Positions 24,091 to 31,668 of a stretch of 40,319 nucleotides of DNA are shown here, piece by piece. The notes below the pieces were generated by a model. That model saw nothing but the letters and a program-made list of their open reading frames with translations, was not told the DNA's origin and did no database searches. A program made the translations under genes and the position numbers. Source of the stretch: Magnetococcales bacterium (lineage in GTDB: Bacteria; Pseudomonadota; Magnetococcia; Magnetococcales; JADFXB01). Position 1 is the stretch's first letter. Every line of letters begins with the position of its first letter. Location: NCBI GenBank assembly GCA_015233935.1, contig JADFXB010000022.1:1-40319 (forward strand), given 5' to 3'.

Positions 24091-24978
24091 GTGAAAATTC
24101 GCAAAGTCATTGTTCCCGTTGGAGGATTAGGTACCCGCTTTCTGCCAGCGACCAAGGCCATCCCCAAAGAAATGCTGCCGGTGGTGGATCGTCCACTCAT
24201 TCAATATGCGGTGGAAGAGGCGTGGGCTGCCGGGGCTGAACATGTTATTTTTGTTACCAGTCGTGGTAAAAAATCCATCGAAGACCATTTCGACCATTTT
24301 CCTGAACTGGAGGAGTTGCTTTCCTTACGGGGCAAGGTGGATATGCTGCAAAGCGCAACCGACATGATTCCGGAAGCAGGACGTATCCATTATACCCGGC
24401 AAAGCCACCCCCTGGGATTGGGACATGCCATCTGGTGTGCCCGGGAACTGGTTGGGGATGAACCCTTTGCCATCATCCTGCCTGATGATTTAATCCATGC
24501 CAGGAAACCTGTTCTTCAGCAAATGACGGAGGGGTTTCAAAAGGTGCGTGCCCCCATGATCGCTGTCATGGAGGTGGAACAGCAGGAAACCAGTAAATAT
24601 GGTATTGTGGCGGTGGAAGAGGAGAAAAACGCCCTCATGCGTGTTCGCTCCATGGTGGAAAAGCCTGCTCCCCAGGAAGCCCCCTCCCGCTTGGCCATTA
24701 TCGGGCGTTATATTTTGACACCGGAAATTTTTGATATATTGGGTGACCAGGAAGAGGGCAGGCAAGGGGAGATTCAGCTCACCGATGCCATGGCCGGTTT
24801 GTTGAAAAGACAGGTCATCTATGCTTACCGATTCCAGGGCACCCGCTACGATTGTGGTGACAATGCGGGCTATCTTATGGCCAACCTGGCCTTGGCCATG
24901 GAGCGTCCTGCCTTGGCTGAAAGATTGATACCGTTTCTGAAAAAATTCCCCCTCAACGGAGAATCTTCCTCCTCTTGA
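24091..24978 (+). CDS. galU: UTP--glucose-1-phosphate uridylyltransferase
   Basis: 295 residues. It makes UDP-glucose, the substrate of the next gene. The start region K-V-I-V-P-V-G-G-L-G-T-R-F-L-P-A-T-K-A-I-P-K-E-M-L holds the nucleotide-binding loop, with P-L-I-Q-Y and G-L-G-H-A-I-W-C-A further on, all typical of bacterial GalU. GTG 24091 (V-K-I-R-K) is chosen because AGGA lies 10 bp upstream and family members begin with M-K-I-R-K; a GTG at 24073 is the alternative. Ugd follows after 18 bp, so the pair forms a UDP-glucuronate operon. Confidence 0.93.
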   Translation: MKIRKVIVPVGGLGTRFLPATKAIPKEMLPVVDRPLIQYAVEEAWAAGAEHVIFVTSRGKKSIEDHFDHFPELEELLSLRGKVDMLQSATDMIPEAGRIHYTRQSHPLGLGHAIWCARELVGDEPFAIILPDDLIHARKPVLQQMTEGFQKVRAPMIAVMEVEQQETSKYGIVAVEEEKNALMRVRSMVEKPAPQEAPSRLAIIGRYILTPEIFDILGDQEEGRQGEIQLTDAMAGLLKRQVIYAYRFQGTRYDCGDNAGYLMANLALAMERPALAERLIPFLKKFPLNGESSSS

Positions 24979-24996
24979 TAACGATAGTGAGTTGCC

Positions 24997-26310
24997 ATGC
25001 GTATAACCATCATTGGTTCCGGCTATGTGGGGTTGGTGTCCGGGGTTTGTTTTTCCGAATTTGGGGTGGATGTCACCTGCGTTGACAACGATCCCACCAA
25101 GATTGATATGCTCAATAATGGTCAGGTTCCCATCTACGAACCCGGCCTGGAAGAGCTGATGGTCCGCAACCGTTCCCGCCTGCATTTTACCACCGATACG
25201 GGAGCTGCCGTGGCGCAAAGCCAGGTGGTGTTCATTGCGGTGGGAACCCCGGAGAGACGGGGCGATGGGGCGGCGGATTTGAGCTATGTCTACCAGGCAG
25301 CCAGAAATATTGCTCCCCATATCAAGGATTTTACCGTGGTGGTCAATAAGTCCACCGTTCCGGTGGGAACCGGGCGGGAGGTGGAAGAGATTATCCGTGA
25401 GGAAAATCCCAACGCAAAATTCGCCGTGGCCTCCAACCCGGAGTTTTTGCGGGAGGGATCGGCCATTGAAGATTTTCTGCGCCCGGATCGCATTGTCATT
25501 GGAGTGGAGTCGGAACAGGCAGCGGCCATTCTCAAAGAGTTGTATCGTCCTCTGTATCTGATTGAGACCCCCATTGTCTTCACCAATGTGGTGACGGCGG
25601 AATTGACCAAATATGCCGCCAACGCCTTTTTGGCTACCAAGATCACCTTCATCAATCAAATTGCCAATTTGTGCGAAAAGGTGGGGGCGGACGTGCACGA
25701 CGTGGCCAAGGGTATGGGATTGGACCGGCGCATCGGTGGCAAATTTCTTCATCCTGGACCGGGCTATGGCGGCTCCTGTTTTCCCAAGGATACCCTGGCC
25801 CTTACCCGTACCGCCCAGGCCCATGGCGAACCCATTACCCTGGTGGAAAATGTGGTGGCGGTCAATCTGGCGCAAAAAAAACGCATGGTGGAGAAAATTG
25901 TCCAGGTCATGGATGGCAGTGTGAAAGGGGCCACCATCGCGGTGCTGGGACTTACCTTCAAGCCCAATACGGATGATATGCGTGATTCCCCCTCCCTCAC
26001 CATTTTGCCGGGTTTGTTGGACTTGGGAGCCACCATTCGGGCTTACGATCCGGTGGGGATGAAAGAGGCTGCCAAGCAACTGCCATCCCAAGTGACCATG
26101 TGTTCCTCTGCCATGGAAACGGTGCAGGGGGCCGATGCCCTGGTCATTTTGACCGAGTGGAACGAATTTCGCAGCCTCAATCTGTCTGCTATTTTCCAGG
26201 CGTTGAAGCCACGGGCGGATGGCAGTCGGGTTTTTTGTGATTTGCGCAATATTTACAATCCTGCCCGTCTGCGTGACATGGGATTCCGCTATGTGAGCGT
26301 GGGACGATAG
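24997..26310 (+). CDS. ugd: UDP-glucose 6-dehydrogenase
   Basis: 437 residues. It oxidises UDP-glucose twice with NAD to UDP-glucuronic acid, used in capsule, exopolysaccharide or LPS. The Rossmann motif is I-G-S-G-Y-V-G-L (6-13), the catalytic cysteine is Cys261 in G-P-G-Y-G-G-S-C-F-P-K-D, and Lys205 and Asn209 are in T-K-Y-A-A-N-A. Normal length. Downstream of galU in the same operon and closed by a strong terminator. Confidence 0.95.
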   Translation: MRITIIGSGYVGLVSGVCFSEFGVDVTCVDNDPTKIDMLNNGQVPIYEPGLEELMVRNRSRLHFTTDTGAAVAQSQVVFIAVGTPERRGDGAADLSYVYQAARNIAPHIKDFTVVVNKSTVPVGTGREVEEIIREENPNAKFAVASNPEFLREGSAIEDFLRPDRIVIGVESEQAAAILKELYRPLYLIETPIVFTNVVTAELTKYAANAFLATKITFINQIANLCEKVGADVHDVAKGMGLDRRIGGKFLHPGPGYGGSCFPKDTLALTRTAQAHGEPITLVENVVAVNLAQKKRMVEKIVQVMDGSVKGATIAVLGLTFKPNTDDMRDSPSLTILPGLLDLGATIRAYDPVGMKEAAKQLPSQVTMCSSAMETVQGADALVILTEWNEFRSLNLSAIFQALKPRADGSRVFCDLRNIYNPARLRDMGFRYVSVGR

Positions 26311-26337
26311 AGGTTTTCCGGTTCCAATGGGCTATTT

Positions 26338-26373
26338 AAAAAAAAGGGACTGTTGTTTCAGTCCCTTTTTTTT
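26338..26373. terminator. Strong intrinsic terminator after ugd
   Basis: AAAAAGGGACTG (26341-26352), a 6-nt loop, then CAGTCCCTTTTT with eight T ending at 26373. The perfect stem flanked by A and T runs could work in both directions. Confidence 0.93.
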
Positions 26374-26483
26374 ATCGGGTATTCCAACCATTGACAGACT
26401 TGACGGTTTACAGGCTTTTGCAGGATGATTGCGCAGAAAAACAGGGTGCAGACATAGAACAAGGCATATTTCAGGATCGGCCC

Positions 26484-28154
26484 ATGAATGTTAATCGTTT
26501 TCGCATTGGGGTTCGTGTCACCATCGGGGTTGTGATTCCTCTGCTATTATTGGTTTTTGTTGGAAGTTGGAGTTGGATTGCCAGTGATAAAGTCTTTAAA
26601 GAGGTGGAACAGGTGCGGGATGATCGATTGCACCTGACTCTTCTCGCCCAACAATTGGGCAAAGATTTGGTGCATATGCAGTATTATTTGACCGAGGTGG
26701 CCATCAATAAGGCGGAACGTAATGATGGAAATATCTTTAGTGGTGCTGAAGACTATTATCATACATTTTTAAAAAATCTCAATGAATATGAAGAGCATTC
26801 CAAGAAGCTCAACAATGGCAAGGTGGATGAAAAAATTGCCACTTTGCGTAAAAAGGTGGTGGAGTTTTTTGCAACAGGCAAGCGCATGGCGGAAGCCTTT
26901 GTCAATGATCGCACCGAAGAGGGTTTTTTACTCAAGGAATCCTTCGATGAGGAGGCGGAATATTTTGATTTTCTCCTGGAACCCCTGTTAAGGCGGGAGC
27001 GGGATTCTTCCGTTGCGGCCATGGATGCCCTGGTAGGGGAGATGGCGCGGCTTAAGCAGGGGGTGTTGTTGGTGATGATGGTGGCGATGGTGGTTTCCTC
27101 GTTGGTGGGGTGGTTGTTGGTTCGCTCTCTTGTCCATCCTATTGTCACCATGAAGGGGGCTATGCATACGGTCTCCACCGGCAATTTTGGCCATCAGGTT
27201 CCGGTGATCGGCCAGGATGAATTGAGTGACATGGCCAAAATATTCAACCTGATGGCTCAGGAGTTGGCCAAGACTTATTCAGGTTTGGTGAGTGAAAAGG
27301 AAAAGTTGGCGACGATTATTTTGTCGGCGCGGGAAGGGATTGTGGTTACGGATCGGCAGAAAAATATTGTTCTGGTCAATCCATCGGCAGAGAGACTACT
27401 GGGTAAGACCCATGAAGAAATCTTGGCGGGGGGATTTTTCCAGTTGGTGGATGATCCTGATTATATCACCGCCCATTTGAGCGGCAGCAATCCGCCGGAG
27501 ACCATTGTTTATAAAAGCCAGGTCTTATCGGTCTACGCCTCCCCCTTTTTTGACGAGAACAAGGTGTTGGTGGGGGCAGCGGCGTTGATTCGGGATATCA
27601 CCAACGAAAAGCGGTTGGAAGATCAATTGCGGGAGCAATCCCAAACCGATGCCTTGACCGGTTTATTCAATCGGCGCAAGTTTGACGCCACCATGGAGAT
27701 GGAGGTGGAACGGGCCAGGCGATACAAACATCATTTGAGCCTGGTATTGTTTGATGTGGACCATTTTAAAAAATTCAATGATACCTACGGCCATGATCAA
27801 GGGGACCGGGTGTTGCAGGCGGTGGGGCGTCAGATGAAAAAAACCTTGCGCAATCTGGATGTTTGTTGCCGGTATGGCGGGGAGGAGTTTGTAGCCATCC
27901 TGCCGGGCACACCCTCTGCCGGTGCCGAGCGTTCTGCGGAAAGGTTGCGGGCGGATATCGAGGCCATGGTGGTGGATGGTTTGAAGGTGACCATCTCCTT
28001 AGGGGTGGTGGCCTATCCCGATTGTGGTATTGCCAATGTGGAAGCCATGGTCAAGATGGCGGACAATGCTTTGTATCAAGCCAAGAAGGGGGGGCGCAAT
28101 CAGTATAAACTGGCGGAAATGCCGCCTCCACCGCCGCCAGCTCCTGCCGGTTAA
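26484..28154 (+). CDS. Membrane-bound diguanylate cyclase (sensor-HAMP-PAS-GGDEF)
   Basis: 556 residues. TM1 at about 10-33, a periplasmic helical sensor of about 155 residues, TM2 at about 190-213, HAMP (about 214-266), PAS (about 275-370, with A-R-E-G-I-V-V-T-D and V-N-P-S-A-E-R-L-L-G), and a GGDEF domain (about 387-545) with D-A-L-T-G-L-F-N-R-R. The active-site motif is G-G-E-E-F and an R-N-L-D inhibitory I-site lies five residues before it, so the enzyme should be active and feedback-inhibited by c-di-GMP. The tail is a proline run. ATG 26484 has AGGA 7 bp upstream. No EAL domain. The PilZ protein at 3101-3928 is a possible receiver of its signal. Confidence 0.94.
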   Translation: MNVNRFRIGVRVTIGVVIPLLLLVFVGSWSWIASDKVFKEVEQVRDDRLHLTLLAQQLGKDLVHMQYYLTEVAINKAERNDGNIFSGAEDYYHTFLKNLNEYEEHSKKLNNGKVDEKIATLRKKVVEFFATGKRMAEAFVNDRTEEGFLLKESFDEEAEYFDFLLEPLLRRERDSSVAAMDALVGEMARLKQGVLLVMMVAMVVSSLVGWLLVRSLVHPIVTMKGAMHTVSTGNFGHQVPVIGQDELSDMAKIFNLMAQELAKTYSGLVSEKEKLATIILSAREGIVVTDRQKNIVLVNPSAERLLGKTHEEILAGGFFQLVDDPDYITAHLSGSNPPETIVYKSQVLSVYASPFFDENKVLVGAAALIRDITNEKRLEDQLREQSQTDALTGLFNRRKFDATMEMEVERARRYKHHLSLVLFDVDHFKKFNDTYGHDQGDRVLQAVGRQMKKTLRNLDVCCRYGGEEFVAILPGTPSAGAERSAERLRADIEAMVVDGLKVTISLGVVAYPDCGIANVEAMVKMADNALYQAKKGGRNQYKLAEMPPPPPPAPAG

Positions 28155-28681
28155 AGTTCCACGATAAAATCCATATCTGCCATTGGTTGTGGCAGGCAGC
28201 GTCCAGACAGGGCTTCCAACGCCTGGAGATATTCTTTTGCTTCCACCAATTGGGTGTGGAGATCGGCAAAATTTGCCACGCCCAACAGGGTTATGGGGTG
28301 ACCACAGCCTGCCAGTCCCACGGCCAGACGGATGCCTTCCAATCGTTGTTCTTTTTCCTCTGACAAGAGAATTCCCAAGCGTTTTTTCCCTTTGGCGAGA
28401 CCGGAGGCTTGCCTGTGGTTGCACAGGAGGGTGTCGCTTTCCTGGATCATCTCTGCCAGATTGGCCAGACCGCCGGGGGAGAAGGTGGTTTGGGTGAGGG
28501 GGAGGGGTGGGTTTAAGCGACTGTGGCCGAAGGCGCAATAGATGCGTTGTCCGCCGGGTAGGGGGGAGAAGGGGTGGTTGACCAAGCGGATGCCCTTATG
28601 CAGGAGGAAGAGATGATGCACTCCTTCATGAGGCAGGGTAGGGGGAAGCTGGTTGCGGGTGACCAGCAGGGTGGTGGTCAT
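28151..28681 (-). CDS. Unknown protein, weak DsrE-like resemblance
   Basis: 176 residues, no signal peptide or membrane segment. A segment around residues 100-135 (R-L-G-I-L-L-S... A-V-G-L-A-G-C-G-H-P-I-T-L-L-G) has the strand-helix-strand look of DsrE/DsrF-like proteins, but the resemblance is too weak to assign a function. The ATG overlaps the stop of the upstream secreted-protein gene by 4 bp (ATGA), so the two are translated together. Its 3' end overlaps the diguanylate cyclase stop by 4 bp. Confidence 0.7.
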   Translation of the reverse strand: MTTTLLVTRNQLPPTLPHEGVHHLFLLHKGIRLVNHPFSPLPGGQRIYCAFGHSRLNPPLPLTQTTFSPGGLANLAEMIQESDTLLCNHRQASGLAKGKKRLGILLSEEKEQRLEGIRLAVGLAGCGHPITLLGVANFADLHTQLVEAKEYLQALEALSGRCLPQPMADMDFIVEL

Positions 28682-29595
28682 TCGGCTTTTTCTTCCGACA
28701 GCTCAGAGGCGGTGGGAATGTCCACCTCACCCAATCGCCAGCTACGGTGGATCTGCCATTGACCACTCACCCCGCCTGGCGGGGGTTGGCTGTAGTTGCG
28801 CAGGATCACCACCCGGACATATTCCCCTTCATCACTGTTTTCCAGTGCCATGGCTTCCATCTCTCGCCAGGCCAGGGGGTAGAAGTTGGGTTGCTGGAAG
28901 ATGGCCCCTTCGTATTGATTTTCCCCGTTTTGCACCACCGGCAGGCGCAATTTGTCGGAGAGGGAGGAGAGGGAGATGGCTTGGCTGGCCAGTTCGCTGT
29001 AGGCTGCGTTGTCCTCATCGTTTGCGGGCATGGCATATTTTTTATGGATAGGTTCATCCTTGCCCGCCCATTTGCCCTCAAGGGTGGCCAGTTGTTGGCG
29101 GAATTGGTTGGCTTCCTCCGATTCTTTGCCCATGCGTCCAACATCCACGGCAGTGCGGGCGGCCAGGGCCTCCCAGGCACGATCCAGACGTTTGCGCAAA
29201 TCCTTGTTGCCTTTGGGCTTGCCGGAAACTTTGAAGGCGGCCTGGATGGTTTTGTTCCAATCGTTAATGGTTTGCCGCAAGGTGGAATCCAATTCGTTGG
29301 GGACGTTGTTGAAGATCCAGGAGGCGTACTCCCGCATGATATCCCCCTCTGCGGTGGGCAGGGTGGCGGCATATTTGTTCACCTCCTTGACGGCAAAGGG
29401 GGCTGCCTTGATCTTTTGATCCATCTCCCACCCCCATTCGGCAATCCGTCCAGGGGAGGCTTCCAGCTCCAGAGCGGGATAAAATCCTTCCTGGGGCAGC
29501 ATGCGTTGGATTAAAAAAATGGTCCCTGCTGGATCGGCCCAGGCAGTGATGGTAGCAAGGGCGATAAAAAGGGCAACCAGGGGACGCTTGATCAT
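28678..29595 (-). CDS. Predicted periplasmic protein of unknown function
   Basis: 305 residues with a clear signal peptide (about 1-20, cleavage after A-W-A). The mature part is mainly charged helices (E, K, R, A-rich at about 50-200) followed by a region with Y-P-L-A-W-R-E-M-E and a proline/glycine loop. No known domain was recognised. It is coupled to the following small gene by an ATGA overlap and lies 24 bp downstream of ispF. Confidence 0.75.
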   Translation of the reverse strand: MIKRPLVALFIALATITAWADPAGTIFLIQRMLPQEGFYPALELEASPGRIAEWGWEMDQKIKAAPFAVKEVNKYAATLPTAEGDIMREYASWIFNNVPNELDSTLRQTINDWNKTIQAAFKVSGKPKGNKDLRKRLDRAWEALAARTAVDVGRMGKESEEANQFRQQLATLEGKWAGKDEPIHKKYAMPANDEDNAAYSELASQAISLSSLSDKLRLPVVQNGENQYEGAIFQQPNFYPLAWREMEAMALENSDEGEYVRVVILRNYSQPPPGGVSGQWQIHRSWRLGEVDIPTASELSEEKAE

Positions 29596-29619
29596 GGTGG
29601 CTTCCTTTGCATGAAGTAA

Positions 29620-30111
29620 CTATAAAGAGGGGCGATTATCGGTCAACAGGGCAATGGCCATGGCGGCTGCCCCTTCGTTTCTGCCGGTAAAGCCCAATTG
29701 TTCGGTGGTGGTGGCCTTGATGTTGATCTCCTGCCGGGTGATTCCCAACAGGGGGGCCAGCTTTTCCCGCATGGCCGGGACGTGAGGGGCCAAACGGGGT
29801 CTTTCACAAATGACTGTAGCATCCACGTTGACAATTTTCCAGCCTGTATTGGCAAGCAGGGTGACCACATGGCTTAATAGTTGGCAACTGTCCGCACCCT
29901 TGAAGGTGGGATCCCGGTCGGGAAAGTGCAAACCGATATCCCCCATACCCGCCGCCCCCAAGAGGGCGTCCATGATGGCGTGCACCAGGACATCCGCATC
30001 CGAATGTCCCAACAGACCAAGGGTGTGGGGTATGGTGATCCCCCCCAGAATCAGGGGGCGTTGGGCAACCCATTGGTGGGTATCAAATCCCTGACCAATG
30101 CGAAAATTCAT
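29620..30111 (-). CDS. ispF: 2-C-methyl-D-erythritol 2,4-cyclodiphosphate synthase
   Basis: 163 residues, the usual length. It forms the cyclic diphosphate intermediate of the non-mevalonate isoprenoid pathway as a zinc-dependent trimer. Metal ligands are in G-F-D-T-H (Asp, His) and H-S-D-A-D-V (His); F-P-D-R-D, the E-R-P-R-L loop and A-T-T-T-E-Q-L-G-F-T-G-R form the substrate and CDP pocket. ATG 30111 is preceded by AGGGAGG; the 24-codon upstream extension has no family similarity. IspD, often fused or adjacent, is not present here. Confidence 0.95.
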   Translation of the reverse strand: MNFRIGQGFDTHQWVAQRPLILGGITIPHTLGLLGHSDADVLVHAIMDALLGAAGMGDIGLHFPDRDPTFKGADSCQLLSHVVTLLANTGWKIVNVDATVICERPRLAPHVPAMREKLAPLLGITRQEINIKATTTEQLGFTGRNEGAAAMAIALLTDNRPSL

Positions 30112-30263
30112 GGTAAACCTCCCTTTTTTTCTCCAAATTTTTTCCTTGACAGCCCCTGGGGTGCAAAAAATATTCACAGCCATCTCTGCCGATAAAATAA
30201 TGACAGGTGCATCCCTTCGGCAAGGGGAAAAGAATGGGAGTTGAATATTTAACTGTTTGAAAA

Positions 30264-30295
30264 AAAAGAATAAAAATTAAGCCTAAAAAATAGGC
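30264..30295 (-). terminator. Possible weak terminator for the minus-strand gene at 30444-31046
   Basis: On the minus strand a short stem GCCTA-TTTTT-TAGGC is followed by TTAATTTTTATTC and more T. The stem is only 5 bp, so the call is tentative. Confidence 0.35.
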
Positions 30296-30347
30296 AATCT
30301 GCTCTCAAGGCAAGGTTTGAAAGGGGGTTGAGGGGTTATTCCAAACC

Positions 30348-30368
30348 TTTTCCACAGAGTTATCCACA
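30348..30368 (+). promoter_or_regulatory. Pair of DnaA-box-like 9-mers
   Basis: TTTTCCACA and the perfect-consensus TTATCCACA lie in the same orientation, 3 bp apart. Their joint function (origin, titration site or regulator site) cannot be told from sequence. Confidence 0.5.
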
Positions 30369-30372
30369 GCTT

Positions 30373-30419
30373 GACTGGAAAGTTGAAGAAATGGCTGATT
30401 TCACGCCAACTTTCCAGTC
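30373..30419. repeat. 13-bp perfect inverted repeat with nested stem
   Basis: GACTGGAAAGTTG (30373-30385) and CAACTTTCCAGTC (30407-30419) are exact complements around 21 bp, inside which GAAAT (30388-30392) and ATTTC (30398-30402) can also pair. No T-run follows on either strand, so it is not a standard terminator. Confidence 0.8.
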
Positions 30420-30443
30420 CGCTGGGAAAGGAAACGGGGAAAA

Positions 30444-31046
30444 TCACCGTTTGGGACGTTTCAGGGGCATTTTGCAGGGGAGGGACATGACCTGTTGCAC
30501 CTCCTCCTGGCGTTGGTTGTCTTGCCAGATGCGGGTATTGGTCAGTTTAATCTTGGTTACCACGTGGAGCTTTTCGTCGAAGACTCGGTAATATTCATCC
30601 ATGAACCATTTCACCATCTCCTCCAAGCGTTCCAGGTGACGGGAGCGAATGTCTTCCAGTTGATCGGCATATTTTACCCACTCATCGGCAGAAATGATCC
30701 CCTGGTCGCGGGCTTCTTTGTATTCGGCGATCATTTCATCCAGCCGCTTGTGGGTGAGACCTTTGCGGGAGAGGATGGAGCGCACCTCATTTTTTGCTTG
30801 AAAATTGGTGTAGAAGGTTTCGGGTGGGGGTGGGGTATCGTGCTCCTTTTGGCCCACAAACATGAGCAGATCCGCATCGGTAACCGGATCCTTGTATCTG
30901 CGTTCCCCTTTGAGCAGCCAGTCGTTGATGGGGATCCAGTATTCTTCGTCTGCGCGGGCCGCATTTTGCAGGGCTTCCCGTTTATTTTTTTCTTGCTCTT
31001 CTTCTTTATCCAAAACGCGCCAATTGCGCCAGGGGGTAACAGACAT
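30444..31046 (-). CDS. Unknown charged helical protein
   Basis: 200 residues, cytosolic, with no signal or membrane segment. It is rich in E, K, R and D and probably largely helical with coiled-coil potential at about 12-35 and 95-150. The N-terminus M-S-V-T-P-W-R-N-W-R-V-L-D and a basic C-terminus K-M-P-L-K-R-P-K-R are notable. No family recognised. It is divergent from the small gene at 31137 across a 90-bp gap. Confidence 0.7.
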   Translation of the reverse strand: MSVTPWRNWRVLDKEEEQEKNKREALQNAARADEEYWIPINDWLLKGERRYKDPVTDADLLMFVGQKEHDTPPPPETFYTNFQAKNEVRSILSRKGLTHKRLDEMIAEYKEARDQGIISADEWVKYADQLEDIRSRHLERLEEMVKWFMDEYYRVFDEKLHVVTKIKLTNTRIWQDNQRQEEVQQVMSLPCKMPLKRPKR

Positions 31047-31136
31047 GGGCCATCTCCTGCACCGGGGTGAATACCATGAGGAGGAAGTTGCAACTATGAT
31101 GCCGAAAGGGTAGAGTATGGAACCTTCTTACAGGCC

Positions 31137-31622
31137 ATGCAATCGTTCATCAGGGAGATGGATTGGGTGATTAAAAATTCGACGACAACCCCTGCCTCGC
31201 GTAACGACAGCGAAGGCAGTGAGGTGCAAAAAATTCGTGCCTTGCCTTCGGTAACCTTGGAGGATGCCGCCTGGTTGGCGGGGATCACCCCGGAGGCGTT
31301 GCAGGGTTTTCTGGAGGCTGCGGCTATCAAGACGGCTGCCACCGATGGTTCCACACGGGTAGCGGTGAGTGATTTAATCCGGGGGGGCTTTTCGGTGGCT
31401 TCCCGGCGGGAGACCCAGGTGACCATGTTGCGCACTCAGTTGCATTCGGCGTTGGAGCGGGAGAAGGCTTTGGCCAATGCCTTGCAGTTGCAGTTGGGCA
31501 AGCCCGCCCACGGTTGGGAGGAGGGAGAGGGCGAACGGTTGGAGAGCAAGCCGGAAGAGCCGCCTGCAGCCCCGACGGTCAATCGTGTGGAGCGTGCCAG
31601 GGGTAAGGGTAAGAAGCGATAG
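31137..31622 (+). CDS. Unknown small protein with possible helix-turn-helix
   Basis: 161 residues. Residues about 38-80 (L-E-D-A-A-W-L-A-G-I-T-P-E-A-L-Q-G-F-L) look like a MerR/excisionase-type helix-turn-helix, followed by a helical stretch (about 90-125, possible coiled coil) and a disordered Glu/Pro-rich tail ending in R-G-K-G-K-K-R. A DNA-binding role is inference. The start is uncertain: ATG 31137 is given; a GTG at 31167 with GGGAG upstream is an alternative. Confidence 0.6.
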   Translation: MQSFIREMDWVIKNSTTTPASRNDSEGSEVQKIRALPSVTLEDAAWLAGITPEALQGFLEAAAIKTAATDGSTRVAVSDLIRGGFSVASRRETQVTMLRTQLHSALEREKALANALQLQLGKPAHGWEEGEGERLESKPEEPPAAPTVNRVERARGKGKKR

Positions 31623-31660
31623 GAAAAACCATCCTGCCCCCCGTGGAAGCGGGGGGCAGG
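31623..31660 (-). terminator. Terminator after aspS
   Basis: An 11-bp perfect stem (CCTGCCCCCCG / CGGGGGGCAGG, 31633-31643 and 31650-31660) with a 6-nt loop. On the minus strand it is followed by ATGG and five T. The same hairpin lies 10 bp after the convergent small gene and may serve it too, without a T-run. Confidence 0.75.
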
Positions 31661-31668
31661 GGGAAAGA

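Larger units (their letters stand above)
30112..30443. other. Non-coding stretch with DnaA-box-like sites and inverted repeats
   Basis: 332 bp with no gene. From left to right: ATATTCACA (30170-30178, one mismatch to the DnaA-box consensus TTATNCACA), an A-rich segment (30241-30292), a small hairpin GCCTA/TAGGC (30281-30295), TTTTCCACA (30348-30356, one mismatch), a perfect box TTATCCACA (30360-30368), and a 13-bp perfect inverted repeat (30373-30419). Confidence 0.6.

Noticed and set aside
24490-26091. 533-aa open frame on the minus strand opposite galU and ugd
   Set aside because: It lies wholly antisense to two clear enzymes; its composition (His, Gly, Gln-rich) is that of a shadow frame and no domain is visible.
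30373-30419. Inverted repeat as a terminator of the gene at 30444-31046
   Set aside because: There is no T-run after the stem on either strand, and the 21-bp loop is long.
30112-30443. Firm call of the chromosomal origin oriC
   Set aside because: Only one perfect DnaA box and two near-matches; none of the usual oriC neighbour genes (dnaA, dnaN, gidA, hemE) is present, so it is kept as a finding only.
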